Positions 1 to 8,432 of a stretch of 18,842 nt of DNA are shown piece by piece (position 1 is the stretch's first letter; each line of letters opens with the position of its first letter). Location: the NCBI GenBank assembly GCA_947085765.1, contig CAMTXZ010000017.1:1-18842 (forward strand). The letters run 5' to 3'. A program made the translations under genes and the position numbers. The notes beneath the pieces are model-generated. The model made no database searches and was not told the DNA's origin. It was given only the letters and a program-made list of their open reading frames with translations. The DNA is from JAKFXL01 sp947085765 (GTDB lineage: Bacteria > Pseudomonadota > Gammaproteobacteria > Tenderiales > Tenderiaceae).

Positions 1-924
1 ATCGGCTTCATCAAAGAAGAGTATCCAGTTTCTGTTCTGCGCCTGGTCAAAGACATTGGCGAGATTTTTTTCTGTCTCACCAATATATTTTGACACCACC
101 ATGGAGAGATCAATGCGATAGACATCCGCTGCCACGGCAGAACCGATCAAGGTGGCAGTGAGTGTTTTGCCGGTACCGGGTGGTCCATAAAAGAGTGCGC
201 GATAACCAGGCTTGATGTTTTTTGCCAATCCCCATGTCTCCATGATGGTGGCAGAGTGTTTGATCCAGGCGGTAACATTCTCCACTTCATGCAGTACCGA
301 TGAACTCAAAACCAGATCACGCCACTGCAATTTTGTGCTGATCCGTTTAGCTGGAAAGGTGGTGCTGTAGTCCGGTAACTGCCGCACACCGGAGGTGCAG
401 AGATTGAGATACTCATTGGAGATCATCAAAGTACCGCTAAAAAATGGCTCACCTCCCCCCTGATGCTCAACCTTGATAATGCCATTACTGATCAGTGGAT
501 CGTTGGACTCAAACAGACGAATAATAGCAAGTCGCTTCTCCAGATCGTTACCTGCCAGAATAAAAGCCGCTGTCTCGCAGGTAGGTAAAAAACCACTATG
601 ACTCCGCCCCTTCCAACCACCAAACTCGGTGTAACCACGCTCAAGATTTTTGTTACGAATAAAAAGCAGATCAAGCGCCTGCGGTCGCAGGTGTGGTATC
701 AGCGCCAGGATCAGCACAATACGTTCATCAAATGCCAACGCATAACGTTTCACCAAACCGGCATACTCGGAGCCATCATCAGCCAGATCAGGTGGCGACA
801 GTTGATAGATATCAGACCAGTCACATGGCTGCTCAAAATAGAGGTTGATACGACTCTCCAGCACCTTGCTGAACCACGCCACCTCACGTTCGAGACTGGC
901 AGCATTGGCAGAAATCAACGACAT
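1..924 (-). CDS. AAA+ ATPase of eCIS (Afp15/Pvc15-like), 5' part only
   Basis: This gene starts at the ATG at 924 and runs off the left edge, leaving 308 N-terminal residues with no stop. Residues 1-240 form a family-specific N-terminal region. A Walker A motif, GPPGTGKT, lies at residues 247-254 and a Walker B motif, ILFFDEAD, at 301-308, where the window ends. Sensor and arginine-finger regions are missing. A single AAA+ ATPase at the end of the structural genes is the hallmark of Afp15/Pvc15 in eCIS, where it is needed for assembly of the particle. The single visible AAA module behind a non-Clp N-terminus argues against ClpV, the T6SS sheath recycler. The start is 18 bp after the tape-measure stop. 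An ATG at 938 is in another frame and meets TGA after seven codons, so 924 is the best start. Shine-Dalgarno complementarity is weak, suggesting translational coupling. Confidence 0.93.
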   Translation of the reverse strand, partial: MSLISANAASLEREVAWFSKVLESRINLYFEQPCDWSDIYQLSPPDLADDGSEYAGLVKRYALAFDERIVLILALIPHLRPQALDLLFIRNKNLERGYTEFGGWKGRSHSGFLPTCETAAFILAGNDLEKRLAIIRLFESNDPLISNGIIKVEHQGGGEPFFSGTLMISNEYLNLCTSGVRQLPDYSTTFPAKRISTKLQWRDLVLSSSVLHEVENVTAWIKHSATIMETWGLAKNIKPGYRALFYGPPGTGKTLTATLIGSAVAADVYRIDLSMVVSKYIGETEKNLANVFDQAQNRNWILFFDEAD

Positions 925-942
925 AACAACTCACTCATTTTA

Positions 943-3900
943 TTAACGCCACTCAACATGAAGCACCCGCTCCATCCACGGCTGTTTGATCAGGGCAAAA
1001 CTCCAGGGCAGCTGATCCAACAACATATCGTAAGCACGTGGCTGCACCAGCAGATGCCAACCACTCTCGTTGCGTTGCAGGCGGCCCTCACGCTGAAAAA
1101 AGGATTGCCGCAACCCGGCTGCTGAAGTATTGCCAACCGCCTTCCAGTTTTGAATCATGCCTTGCAGAAGTCCATTAACAGCGGCACGTTCGCTGTCACT
1201 CGCGGTGATCTCCCTGACAATGGGTGTTCCCGTCTTTACACCGCAAAGAATTTTGTTTAATACCAGCTGATATTCAGGTGCATCGCAACGCTCATCCACT
1301 AGATATTGCAACAGGTGTGCAGCGCGCTCGGCCGCTGCCTGATCTTTGAATTTTGAATTTTCCATCAATCCCAACATCTCAAACAGACGTGGCAGGTAGG
1401 GCGCTGCCAATACCTGGCCAGCGTTGCCAATGTAGATATCCTCCACCACACTGCTACTACCCCCTTGATCATCACTGCCATCTGCTATCTCGTGACGCCT
1501 CTCTAACCGTGAGGGGTGTACCGCTGCCACATCAACCGGACTGTTCAGCGCCATCACAATAGTCTGATAAAACTGTTGCGGTAATGAGCCAATATTGAGT
1601 GCCAACATCTGCAGCAACTCTGCATTAAACACCCTGCTCTCTGATCGCCCTAGCTGTTGTGCAAGATAGGCCACATAGGCACGGATAAAATGCACCTCTC
1701 TAAAGAGCCGTCCCTCGACAAAGAGAAACTGAAAGATAAATTGCCACATCAGCTGACGCAGCTGTGAGGGTCGAGTACTCGTTTGCATGTTGTAACAAGC
1801 GCTAGTAATCGCCTCGCCACAGCTCAGTACGGCTTCATAGGTGGCGCGATGCAACAGCCGTAGCAGGCGACAGAGCAGCCGCTCCGGCAACAGCAGGGCC
1901 AGCTGTTGTCCGGCAAAAGGGTGAATCAATTGCGTTAACAGGGTCTGCCGAAAAGTCTGAGGCTGCTGTGTGAGCAGCCGTTCAACTATCATGCTGAAGC
2001 GTCTTGGATTGACCGCCGTCACCTCACGCGACATCACAAGATAAGAGACAAACTCAGTAGTAAGCTGCTGCCCATCATCTGGCAAAACCGGCTCCACAAC
2101 TGCTTTGCCAACCTCTATCGGCACAACATCGGCCATTGCACCCTGCTCTACCGTTACACCGCTGGTTTCTGCCAACTGTTCGAAATCGATGAGTTTATCG
2201 TTTATAAGGTGCTCAACCACCTGGCCGTAATAGTTGTTTTCGTTCACGGCCCGCTGTGCAAAGAGTTCCAGTGCCTGTACAAAATCGGAGAGATCGCTGC
2301 CCGCTGGATAGGTGACCGCCAGCGTCGCCGCCACCATCTCTTTCAATGCTGCTGTTGTTAATCTGGTTAGCAACTTTTCAGACTCAATCTCACCACTCTG
2401 CATCTCACGATAGAGGCGTAAAAACAGAGCCGGATAGTCAGTGGCCAGAGTCTTGATCTGTATTGTTAGTTGACCAGCTACATCTTCACCGTGGTCACTG
2501 CCATGCAACAGAATATATCTAAGCGCCGCGTCAAGATCATAACCACGAATCGAGTCACACCCCTGCTGTGAACCAACATCTCCTGGCCAATCACGCTCCT
2601 CCATGCCTCCTGCCACACTCTCACCATCTTCATTATCCAGCGCAGTTCGGCGAATTGATAACTGTTCCGGCGCCACACTGGCAGGCTTAGGGTTATCGGG
2701 AAATTGCTCGGCACTAGTTTGTGAAGACAAACCGGTTTTCTGACGGCTCTGCGACTGTTTCAAGCCCAGGGTGAGGTGAGCAGTCATATCATTAGCGGCT
2801 TGGGCTTGGGCTTGATCATGACTGCTTTCCAGTGATTGTCCTGACATTGACTCCTGATCCACAACCTCATTCAACTCATGTTCATCTGGCGATTTCACCG
2901 CAAGCTGCGGTGAATAAAAATTGTCTTGCTGGCTATTCGGCAAAGGTTGCTGAAATGATCTCAAATACAAAGGAAAATAGCGTCTGGCAATTTTATTAAC
3001 ACTGCCCACACCACCGCTCTTTTTAAAAGAGAGGGGGTTGAATGTTTTTATCACACGCCTGTCACCAGGAAATGGCGTCCTTACCATCGGCACCTCATCG
3101 TGGTGGCACAACAACTCATCTACAACAGTCAACAGTTCATCGCAACCAGACCCCGATTTTTTATGGTGAGTGAGTTCAGCCATCATCGTTCTGAGCAACA
3201 CGGTGTAAGAGCGGTCATCCTGTACAGCCAACATCTGCATCAGCAGCTCAACATACTCCCGTTGGTGCATCGCTGAACCACGCTCCACAAAAAAACAGGC
3301 CAAGGTTAATTCACGAAAGAGCCTACTATTAATATCGTTACTACGGCGGTCACCCATCAGGCCGATAGAAAAACAGTCCGCCACTTTAGCAATAAACAGC
3401 CCCATGTCAGGTTCAATCAGGTCAACAACCTGCTGCAACATAGAGTCGCTGATAATTTCTGCGACATGTTGCCGAACCTCTGTTTTGTATAGGCTGTTTT
3501 TCAACACAGAGAGCAAGATGTCAGGATGGTTACTCAGCAACTCCTGCCAATGTTTCTCAAGCGGGGTAGTTGAAACAGCCGTGACCACCGCTATCAGCCA
3601 ATCCTCTAATCGTCTGGCATCATCCATTGAGATCTCAACAACATTTAATGTGGCATCATCAAGCTCCACCAGGAGCTGCAGTAACTCATCTCGCTCGACA
3701 TCCGATTGTTTTATTGAAATTCTCTCGCCCATTGCACTATTTTCACTTAACTCTCCGGACCACAAGCTGCTATCGTTAACCTCATCTATCACGAAGCGTG
3801 GCATTGACTCTGATTTATCATTTACAGAGTCAACATTAAGATCACCTGTCGATAGATGCCCCACAATAGCAGCAGGTGTGGCTTGATCTTTCAACTGGCT

Positions 3901-5163
3901 GAGCAATAATTTACGCAGCATGACAAGCTGCTCACTTACCATGATCTGATTGTGCTGCATAAACTGTTGCAACAATGTGTCCAGGTAACTGCGTCTATCA
4001 AGATCACTACTGCTTTTTAACATCACATATGTGAGGGTAGATTCCCAGAACGAAAATTTTGACGGCACCTGTAATTGTTGCTCCAGCTTTATAATAGTGT
4101 TTTTTATTCTGTCAATGTAACCACTCATCTCTGGCACACTGAAGCAGGCTATCAGGCGCAACAACGACTCTGGCAGGGCACTGGCCAGATATTGCCAAAC
4201 ACGTATATCCTTACCATGAGCCAAGAGTATCTGTTTCAATTTGTCTGGAAAATTGACCGCTAGTTTTGACCAATCCGCCTCAAACCCGATACAACTTCCG
4301 CCCTGCATCGCCACGATCAACCGCTGCTGCAAAACATCAACATCAACATCAACCGTTATGTCCCCCAGAGGAGCAGACTGAAACTCTGAATAGAGTTTTT
4401 TTATCTCAATAGTCAGCTCTTCCAGAAATACCTGCCATTGCGGCAATGGTTTTTTACTCTGCAACAGTTGTGAAAAAATATATCTCCAAGCGGCTTCTCT
4501 TAACTGCTGCCATGCAGAAGTTGTTGGTTTGTTCCGACTGATATGCCGCTCCAGCTGCTGTGACAGCAAGATGGCTTTACCACTGACAGCAGTAAAAAAT
4601 ATTGCCACCATTTCACTCAATAAGTAATCTGGAAACTGTTTTATCATCCTGGAGATAATCTGCTGGTGGTTGGACGGACCTTTAATAAAATTGATCAGCC
4701 GCAAAGCGTTTGAATGCAGCGTCTTTTTTAACAGATGCTCTATTGTTGCCCTTGAATGCACATCACCATTCCATGGTAGACAACCGTGTATGAGGAAATA
4801 TTTGAGCTGTTCAAACTCCGTAGCCACGCTGACATCTGTCTGTTGCTCATCAATCCCGGTCTTTTTCATCGCACCTAACTGCTGCTGCAGAGCCGCCATG
4901 AGTCTTTCTCTTACCCGTATCTCAATCTCATCGTGCAGCAAAGCATAAGGAATAATCCCCAGATCAAGTTCCAGTCGCTCCAGCCTGACAACTTCACCAG
5001 GCTTAAAAAACTCGTCAGAAAACTCTGTGAACGTATCATCAATCACCCCGGCTAAACGGTTCTCAAAAAATGGTCCCAACGCACTGTTTTGGCTCAAGGC
5101 CGCCGCCTCATCCGTAAAACTAAAATCGAAGGTGGTGGTCTCAATCAGATGCCGATACGCCAT
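943..5163 (-). CDS. Contractile injection system tape-measure-family protein (Afp14-like)
   Basis: This 1406-residue protein belongs, by recall, to the eCIS tape-measure family (Afp14/Pvc14), whose length is thought to set tube length. The N-terminus (residues 1-100) has the family pattern: a beta-strand start with HLIETTTFDF, an F-rich segment, LERLELDLG, then a helix. The C-terminus has the other conserved block at about 1245-1310, with GNAGQVLAAPYLPRLFE, LLQYLVDE and PEYQLVLNKILCG. Between them are several degenerate helical units with a Y-x-L-x-HG start and a P-x-L-L motif, at roughly 119-190, 292-343, 518-585, 879-950 and 1037-1105. A polar, Gln/Ser-rich linker containing QAQAQA lies near 770-850. 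I see no signal peptide or clear membrane helix. It begins 6 bp after the gp7-like gene and ends 18 bp before the ATPase. The tape-measure role is inferred from family and position. Confidence 0.88.
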   Translation of the reverse strand: MAYRHLIETTTFDFSFTDEAAALSQNSALGPFFENRLAGVIDDTFTEFSDEFFKPGEVVRLERLELDLGIIPYALLHDEIEIRVRERLMAALQQQLGAMKKTGIDEQQTDVSVATEFEQLKYFLIHGCLPWNGDVHSRATIEHLLKKTLHSNALRLINFIKGPSNHQQIISRMIKQFPDYLLSEMVAIFFTAVSGKAILLSQQLERHISRNKPTTSAWQQLREAAWRYIFSQLLQSKKPLPQWQVFLEELTIEIKKLYSEFQSAPLGDITVDVDVDVLQQRLIVAMQGGSCIGFEADWSKLAVNFPDKLKQILLAHGKDIRVWQYLASALPESLLRLIACFSVPEMSGYIDRIKNTIIKLEQQLQVPSKFSFWESTLTYVMLKSSSDLDRRSYLDTLLQQFMQHNQIMVSEQLVMLRKLLLSQLKDQATPAAIVGHLSTGDLNVDSVNDKSESMPRFVIDEVNDSSLWSGELSENSAMGERISIKQSDVERDELLQLLVELDDATLNVVEISMDDARRLEDWLIAVVTAVSTTPLEKHWQELLSNHPDILLSVLKNSLYKTEVRQHVAEIISDSMLQQVVDLIEPDMGLFIAKVADCFSIGLMGDRRSNDINSRLFRELTLACFFVERGSAMHQREYVELLMQMLAVQDDRSYTVLLRTMMAELTHHKKSGSGCDELLTVVDELLCHHDEVPMVRTPFPGDRRVIKTFNPLSFKKSGGVGSVNKIARRYFPLYLRSFQQPLPNSQQDNFYSPQLAVKSPDEHELNEVVDQESMSGQSLESSHDQAQAQAANDMTAHLTLGLKQSQSRQKTGLSSQTSAEQFPDNPKPASVAPEQLSIRRTALDNEDGESVAGGMEERDWPGDVGSQQGCDSIRGYDLDAALRYILLHGSDHGEDVAGQLTIQIKTLATDYPALFLRLYREMQSGEIESEKLLTRLTTAALKEMVAATLAVTYPAGSDLSDFVQALELFAQRAVNENNYYGQVVEHLINDKLIDFEQLAETSGVTVEQGAMADVVPIEVGKAVVEPVLPDDGQQLTTEFVSYLVMSREVTAVNPRRFSMIVERLLTQQPQTFRQTLLTQLIHPFAGQQLALLLPERLLCRLLRLLHRATYEAVLSCGEAITSACYNMQTSTRPSQLRQLMWQFIFQFLFVEGRLFREVHFIRAYVAYLAQQLGRSESRVFNAELLQMLALNIGSLPQQFYQTIVMALNSPVDVAAVHPSRLERRHEIADGSDDQGGSSSVVEDIYIGNAGQVLAAPYLPRLFEMLGLMENSKFKDQAAAERAAHLLQYLVDERCDAPEYQLVLNKILCGVKTGTPIVREITASDSERAAVNGLLQGMIQNWKAVGNTSAAGLRQSFFQREGRLQRNESGWHLLVQPRAYDMLLDQLPWSFALIKQPWMERVLHVEWR

Positions 5164-5169
5164 GACAGA

Positions 5170-7629
5170 TTAGGCTCGGACTTTAATGAGGAGGCGGGTC
5201 AGGGCAGCTGCGGCTTCATCACACGCAGTTGCATTTATGGATTGATCACGTTTAAGACCCACCCATTTTTTATAAAGCCGTTCAAACTCATACAACATAT
5301 CAAATTCTAACCAGTGAATTTCTGGATAGATATGGGCAGGACAACTCTCCCGCACTGTTTTTTCAGCCAGATGTCTAAAATGTCTATCTTTGCAGCGCGC
5401 CGTCCAGGCAGGAAAAACAACACTTACTCTGAAGTTGTAAAACCCCTCCTGTTGTAATTGCAAAAACTCACCATACTGTTTTGTCACAGGCCTGAGCAGT
5501 AGATGTTCAAGCAGATGTATGCCCTCAGACTCGATGTTCAGAGCTAACATAAAATGCCGCAGTGTATTGATGACACGAGCAGCGCTCTCTCTATCAGCAT
5601 AGGTACCGAGATACCAACCATTGCCGTCATCATCAACACTGATAAAGATCTCCACCCCTTGATTGAGAGACAACTCTAGCAATCGGTAGTGGTTGATATT
5701 AATCCCTCTCTGCAATAACCGCTCACTAAGCAGCCTCCCTTTAAGCGGCTCTATATCACGCAACTGATTACGCAACTCATCCAGCGACAAGTGTGGCGCC
5801 CGTTCGATCAACGGCACTGTTTCGTAATGCGGCTGGACAGCGTTATCAACGCTTCTGGTATCAACAAGACGATACTGGTTCTCATCTTTACTCAGTGCCA
5901 CATAGAGTTCATGTGGCACCACTCGTAACTTCTGTTTATAGAGTGAAGCGACCAATAACCGGGTGTGATGATATTTAAATCCAAGCTGACGACTGGCACG
6001 TTGCTGTAAACCTGCGACATTTTCAATATCACCCCATGAGGTAGAGAGATAATCAATGCCCGCCGCGCGATCACGGCCAATTTTTACTATGCAACGCAGG
6101 TAATCTATTTTGCAATCAACAATATTCTGCTTTAATTCCGCATCACTATAGTAATAATTGAAGTGGCGAAGCGCCTCAAGCGACAACGTTTCACCATAGA
6201 GTGCCAGCAGATAGTCAAACAGACGTCCTTTACGCTCATCAGGATTATCATAACGCGCGAGAATAGCACTCATCATTGTGACCGGATTTTCTGGATAGAG
6301 CCTGTCGACATCTTTAATGATAGCGTCATCGAGTATTTGAAATGCATAGGAGTGGTCACTCCTATGCAGAGAGAACAGCTCTTTTACCGCGCCAAAATTA
6401 GCCATGGAGTTGGCCATCAGCTGCTCAAACAGTAACAGGTAACCCTTGAGCTGTATTACACGCGCCTTGACATCATCGCTTGCCGACTCTGGCACGCCAT
6501 AACGGTTGATGCCATAGGCATCAGGAAAATGATTCTGCACCGAATAGTAATCAGCGACGTTACGAAACACCCCTTGTGGCAGTTTAACAAGTTCGTTACC
6601 ACTGTAAATCCTGGCACGGGCAACCTTGTTTTTATGTTCAAGCTCTTGATAACGATCATGCAGACTATCTACTAAAACCGGCATTGTCATACCACTTTCT
6701 CTCAGGCGAATACCCATCTCCATCTCAGCTGCCGGCAGATGTAAACGTAGCGTGGCTTGAGGCATTCCATCTAACTCTGTTCTGGCATACCGATCACGAT
6801 CATAATTGACATGCAGACTTTTAATATGGTCAACCCCCTCAATCGCATTGATTATTTCAAACAGGGTTGAGATCAATAACTCGCCATGATTACCATTCAG
6901 ATCCGCATCACTGATATGACCATGACGAGTCCACGGACCACGATAGATTTCATCGAGCGCGACCTCTTGTTGCAACAGCTCTTCGTAAGAGCCAAAAGTG
7001 ATGCAACCACCAATATATTTTTCACATTGGTAATAGATCTCAGCCAATATTTCAGCAGCTGAGCGTCCACGCTGCACTTCAATCTCTGCACTCAGGTGGC
7101 AGTCTACTTCATTCATCACAACAATTTCGTGCACATCCTCACAGAGATTTCGCTGGCGCAAATAGGCCAGCCGCACCTGCTCGACTACCGCATCAGACTG
7201 CGCCTGATCTAACGGCTCGCTTAATCTAACTGCAATTTTATAGAGTCCACCACCGAGTGCAGAATGGCTTATCCAGACGTTATCGATATCCATCACAGCA
7301 TCAAGAATTATCTTGCGATAATCCTGCAAGGTAGTGGCACGACTCGGGAAAACCTGCTCCGGAGTAAATAGCGCCATACGCTCATAGTCAATCTGACCAT
7401 GGTTATCCGCAAGACAATCTTCCACACTAAAATCAGCGCGATAGATCAGATCTGTCAGCGCATAACAGAGCTGCTCAAGAATGGTGATACCTGGATCATG
7501 AGGGTTATAGTCGGTCCAGAGCCGTCCTGATAACGCCTGAATCGCTTCGATCCCTTCACGCCGCAAACTTTCATAGCTATTACTATTGTCTGTGCTGCGC
7601 CGCCTCTCAATGCATAACGCCTCAATCAT
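5170..7629 (-). CDS. gp7-like baseplate wedge protein (Afp12-like)
   Basis: This 819-residue protein has an N-terminal block, RLWTDYNPHDPGITILEQL followed by CYALTDLIYR (residues 36-65), which I recognise from large eCIS baseplate wedge proteins of the Afp11/Afp12 class. The rest alternates helical and beta regions and shows no enzyme motif. In Afp and PVC the gene after gp6-like Afp11 is the gp7-like Afp12, and this protein sits in that slot, between the gp6-like/fibre-like pair and the tape-measure gene. It would form the heterotrimeric wedges that trigger sheath contraction. The ATG at 7629 overlaps the upstream stop by four bases (ATGA), so translation is probably coupled. The split between Afp11 and Afp12 homologues rests on gene order and should be checked by structure comparison. 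Confidence 0.8.
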   Translation of the reverse strand: MIEALCIERRRSTDNSNSYESLRREGIEAIQALSGRLWTDYNPHDPGITILEQLCYALTDLIYRADFSVEDCLADNHGQIDYERMALFTPEQVFPSRATTLQDYRKIILDAVMDIDNVWISHSALGGGLYKIAVRLSEPLDQAQSDAVVEQVRLAYLRQRNLCEDVHEIVVMNEVDCHLSAEIEVQRGRSAAEILAEIYYQCEKYIGGCITFGSYEELLQQEVALDEIYRGPWTRHGHISDADLNGNHGELLISTLFEIINAIEGVDHIKSLHVNYDRDRYARTELDGMPQATLRLHLPAAEMEMGIRLRESGMTMPVLVDSLHDRYQELEHKNKVARARIYSGNELVKLPQGVFRNVADYYSVQNHFPDAYGINRYGVPESASDDVKARVIQLKGYLLLFEQLMANSMANFGAVKELFSLHRSDHSYAFQILDDAIIKDVDRLYPENPVTMMSAILARYDNPDERKGRLFDYLLALYGETLSLEALRHFNYYYSDAELKQNIVDCKIDYLRCIVKIGRDRAAGIDYLSTSWGDIENVAGLQQRASRQLGFKYHHTRLLVASLYKQKLRVVPHELYVALSKDENQYRLVDTRSVDNAVQPHYETVPLIERAPHLSLDELRNQLRDIEPLKGRLLSERLLQRGININHYRLLELSLNQGVEIFISVDDDGNGWYLGTYADRESAARVINTLRHFMLALNIESEGIHLLEHLLLRPVTKQYGEFLQLQQEGFYNFRVSVVFPAWTARCKDRHFRHLAEKTVRESCPAHIYPEIHWLEFDMLYEFERLYKKWVGLKRDQSINATACDEAAAALTRLLIKVRA

Positions 7630-8432
7630 TTTTGTGTCATGCCAGCACCACCCGGCGGTGCAACGGAGCCCTTCATCACACTATCAAACCAGAGGTTGGT
7701 AATGTAATAACGTATATGACACTCATCACCATAATCACAGTTTGAGCGCAGCTGTAGATAATACTCATTGCCTGTGCCGAGCCAACGCAGCTTCAAACGG
7801 TTACTCATGGCGTTGTAATAGGCGTGGTGATATTTGATCCTTTTTTTAAAATTCAGAAAGTTAAAAAACAGCCCTGTTGGATTAAATGTATTCATGGCGA
7901 TGGCGTGCATAAGTGCATATCTGCCGGTACCTTTATTTCCGGCGCCCGCCATTACCTCCAGGGCATGACAGCCACTGAGCGGTCCGGTAATGGTGTACCA
8001 CTCGCCATCCGCCGGCACGGTTGGCTGGTCAGCCAGGGCATGACCAATCCGCCCTTGTGATCGGATGACACCGGCCACATCCAGATCCCACTCAGGATTT
8101 TTTTCATTAATGCCGACCTTCTGATCAGGGGTCAACACTAAGACCGGTGTCGCCACTTTATTATCATCAAGTTTATTGAACAGCAGCTTATCCTGATTGC
8201 GGTCATAACTGATCGACCACAATGGATTATCTGGCGCGCTATTTCTAAAAAAACTTATTAGCGTGTCATGAAACCCGATAGAAGATATTTCGTAGCCGTG
8301 TTCAGACGACTTATCAAATCCCTCATCGATATTATTGAGCGATGAGTCGATTAGATCAGCAAACTGATCCGCAGAGGGTAATGCCCCCTCACGGAAAAAA
8401 TTTTTCAGTGTACTTCTGTTACGTTTAGCCAC
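7626..8432 (-). CDS. Fibre-like/baseplate accessory eCIS protein, GTG start
   Basis: This 268-residue protein starts with GTG at 8432, eight bases inside the end of the gp6-like gene. No in-frame ATG exists between the preceding in-frame stop and this codon. The N-terminus, STLKNFFREGALPSADQF, then ADLIDSSLN (about residues 7-33), resembles the attachment region of phage fibre or structural proteins. The middle has VGINEKNPEWDLDVAGVIRS and GRIG (about 112-135), the pattern common in tail-fibre and adhesin proteins of the type VGIGT..P...LDV.G. The second half (WYTITGPLSGCHALEVMAG onward) is probably beta-rich, with no peptidase S74 chaperone motif. I recall similar proteins next to gp6-like genes in other eCIS loci, but I do not know a proven function. 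A baseplate-attached fibre or decoration subunit is the best guess. It is much shorter than the Afp13 fibre. Confidence 0.65.
   Translation of the reverse strand: MAKRNRSTLKNFFREGALPSADQFADLIDSSLNNIDEGFDKSSEHGYEISSIGFHDTLISFFRNSAPDNPLWSISYDRNQDKLLFNKLDDNKVATPVLVLTPDQKVGINEKNPEWDLDVAGVIRSQGRIGHALADQPTVPADGEWYTITGPLSGCHALEVMAGAGNKGTGRYALMHAIAMNTFNPTGLFFNFLNFKKRIKYHHAYYNAMSNRLKLRWLGTGNEYYLQLRSNCDYGDECHIRYYITNLWFDSVMKGSVAPPGGAGMTQK

Noticed and set aside
598..1125. A 175-codon plus-strand open frame
   Set aside because: It lies opposite the ATPase and tape-measure genes, both with clear family motifs, crosses their junction, and its translation is low in structure and unlike any family I know. 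It is an antisense shadow.
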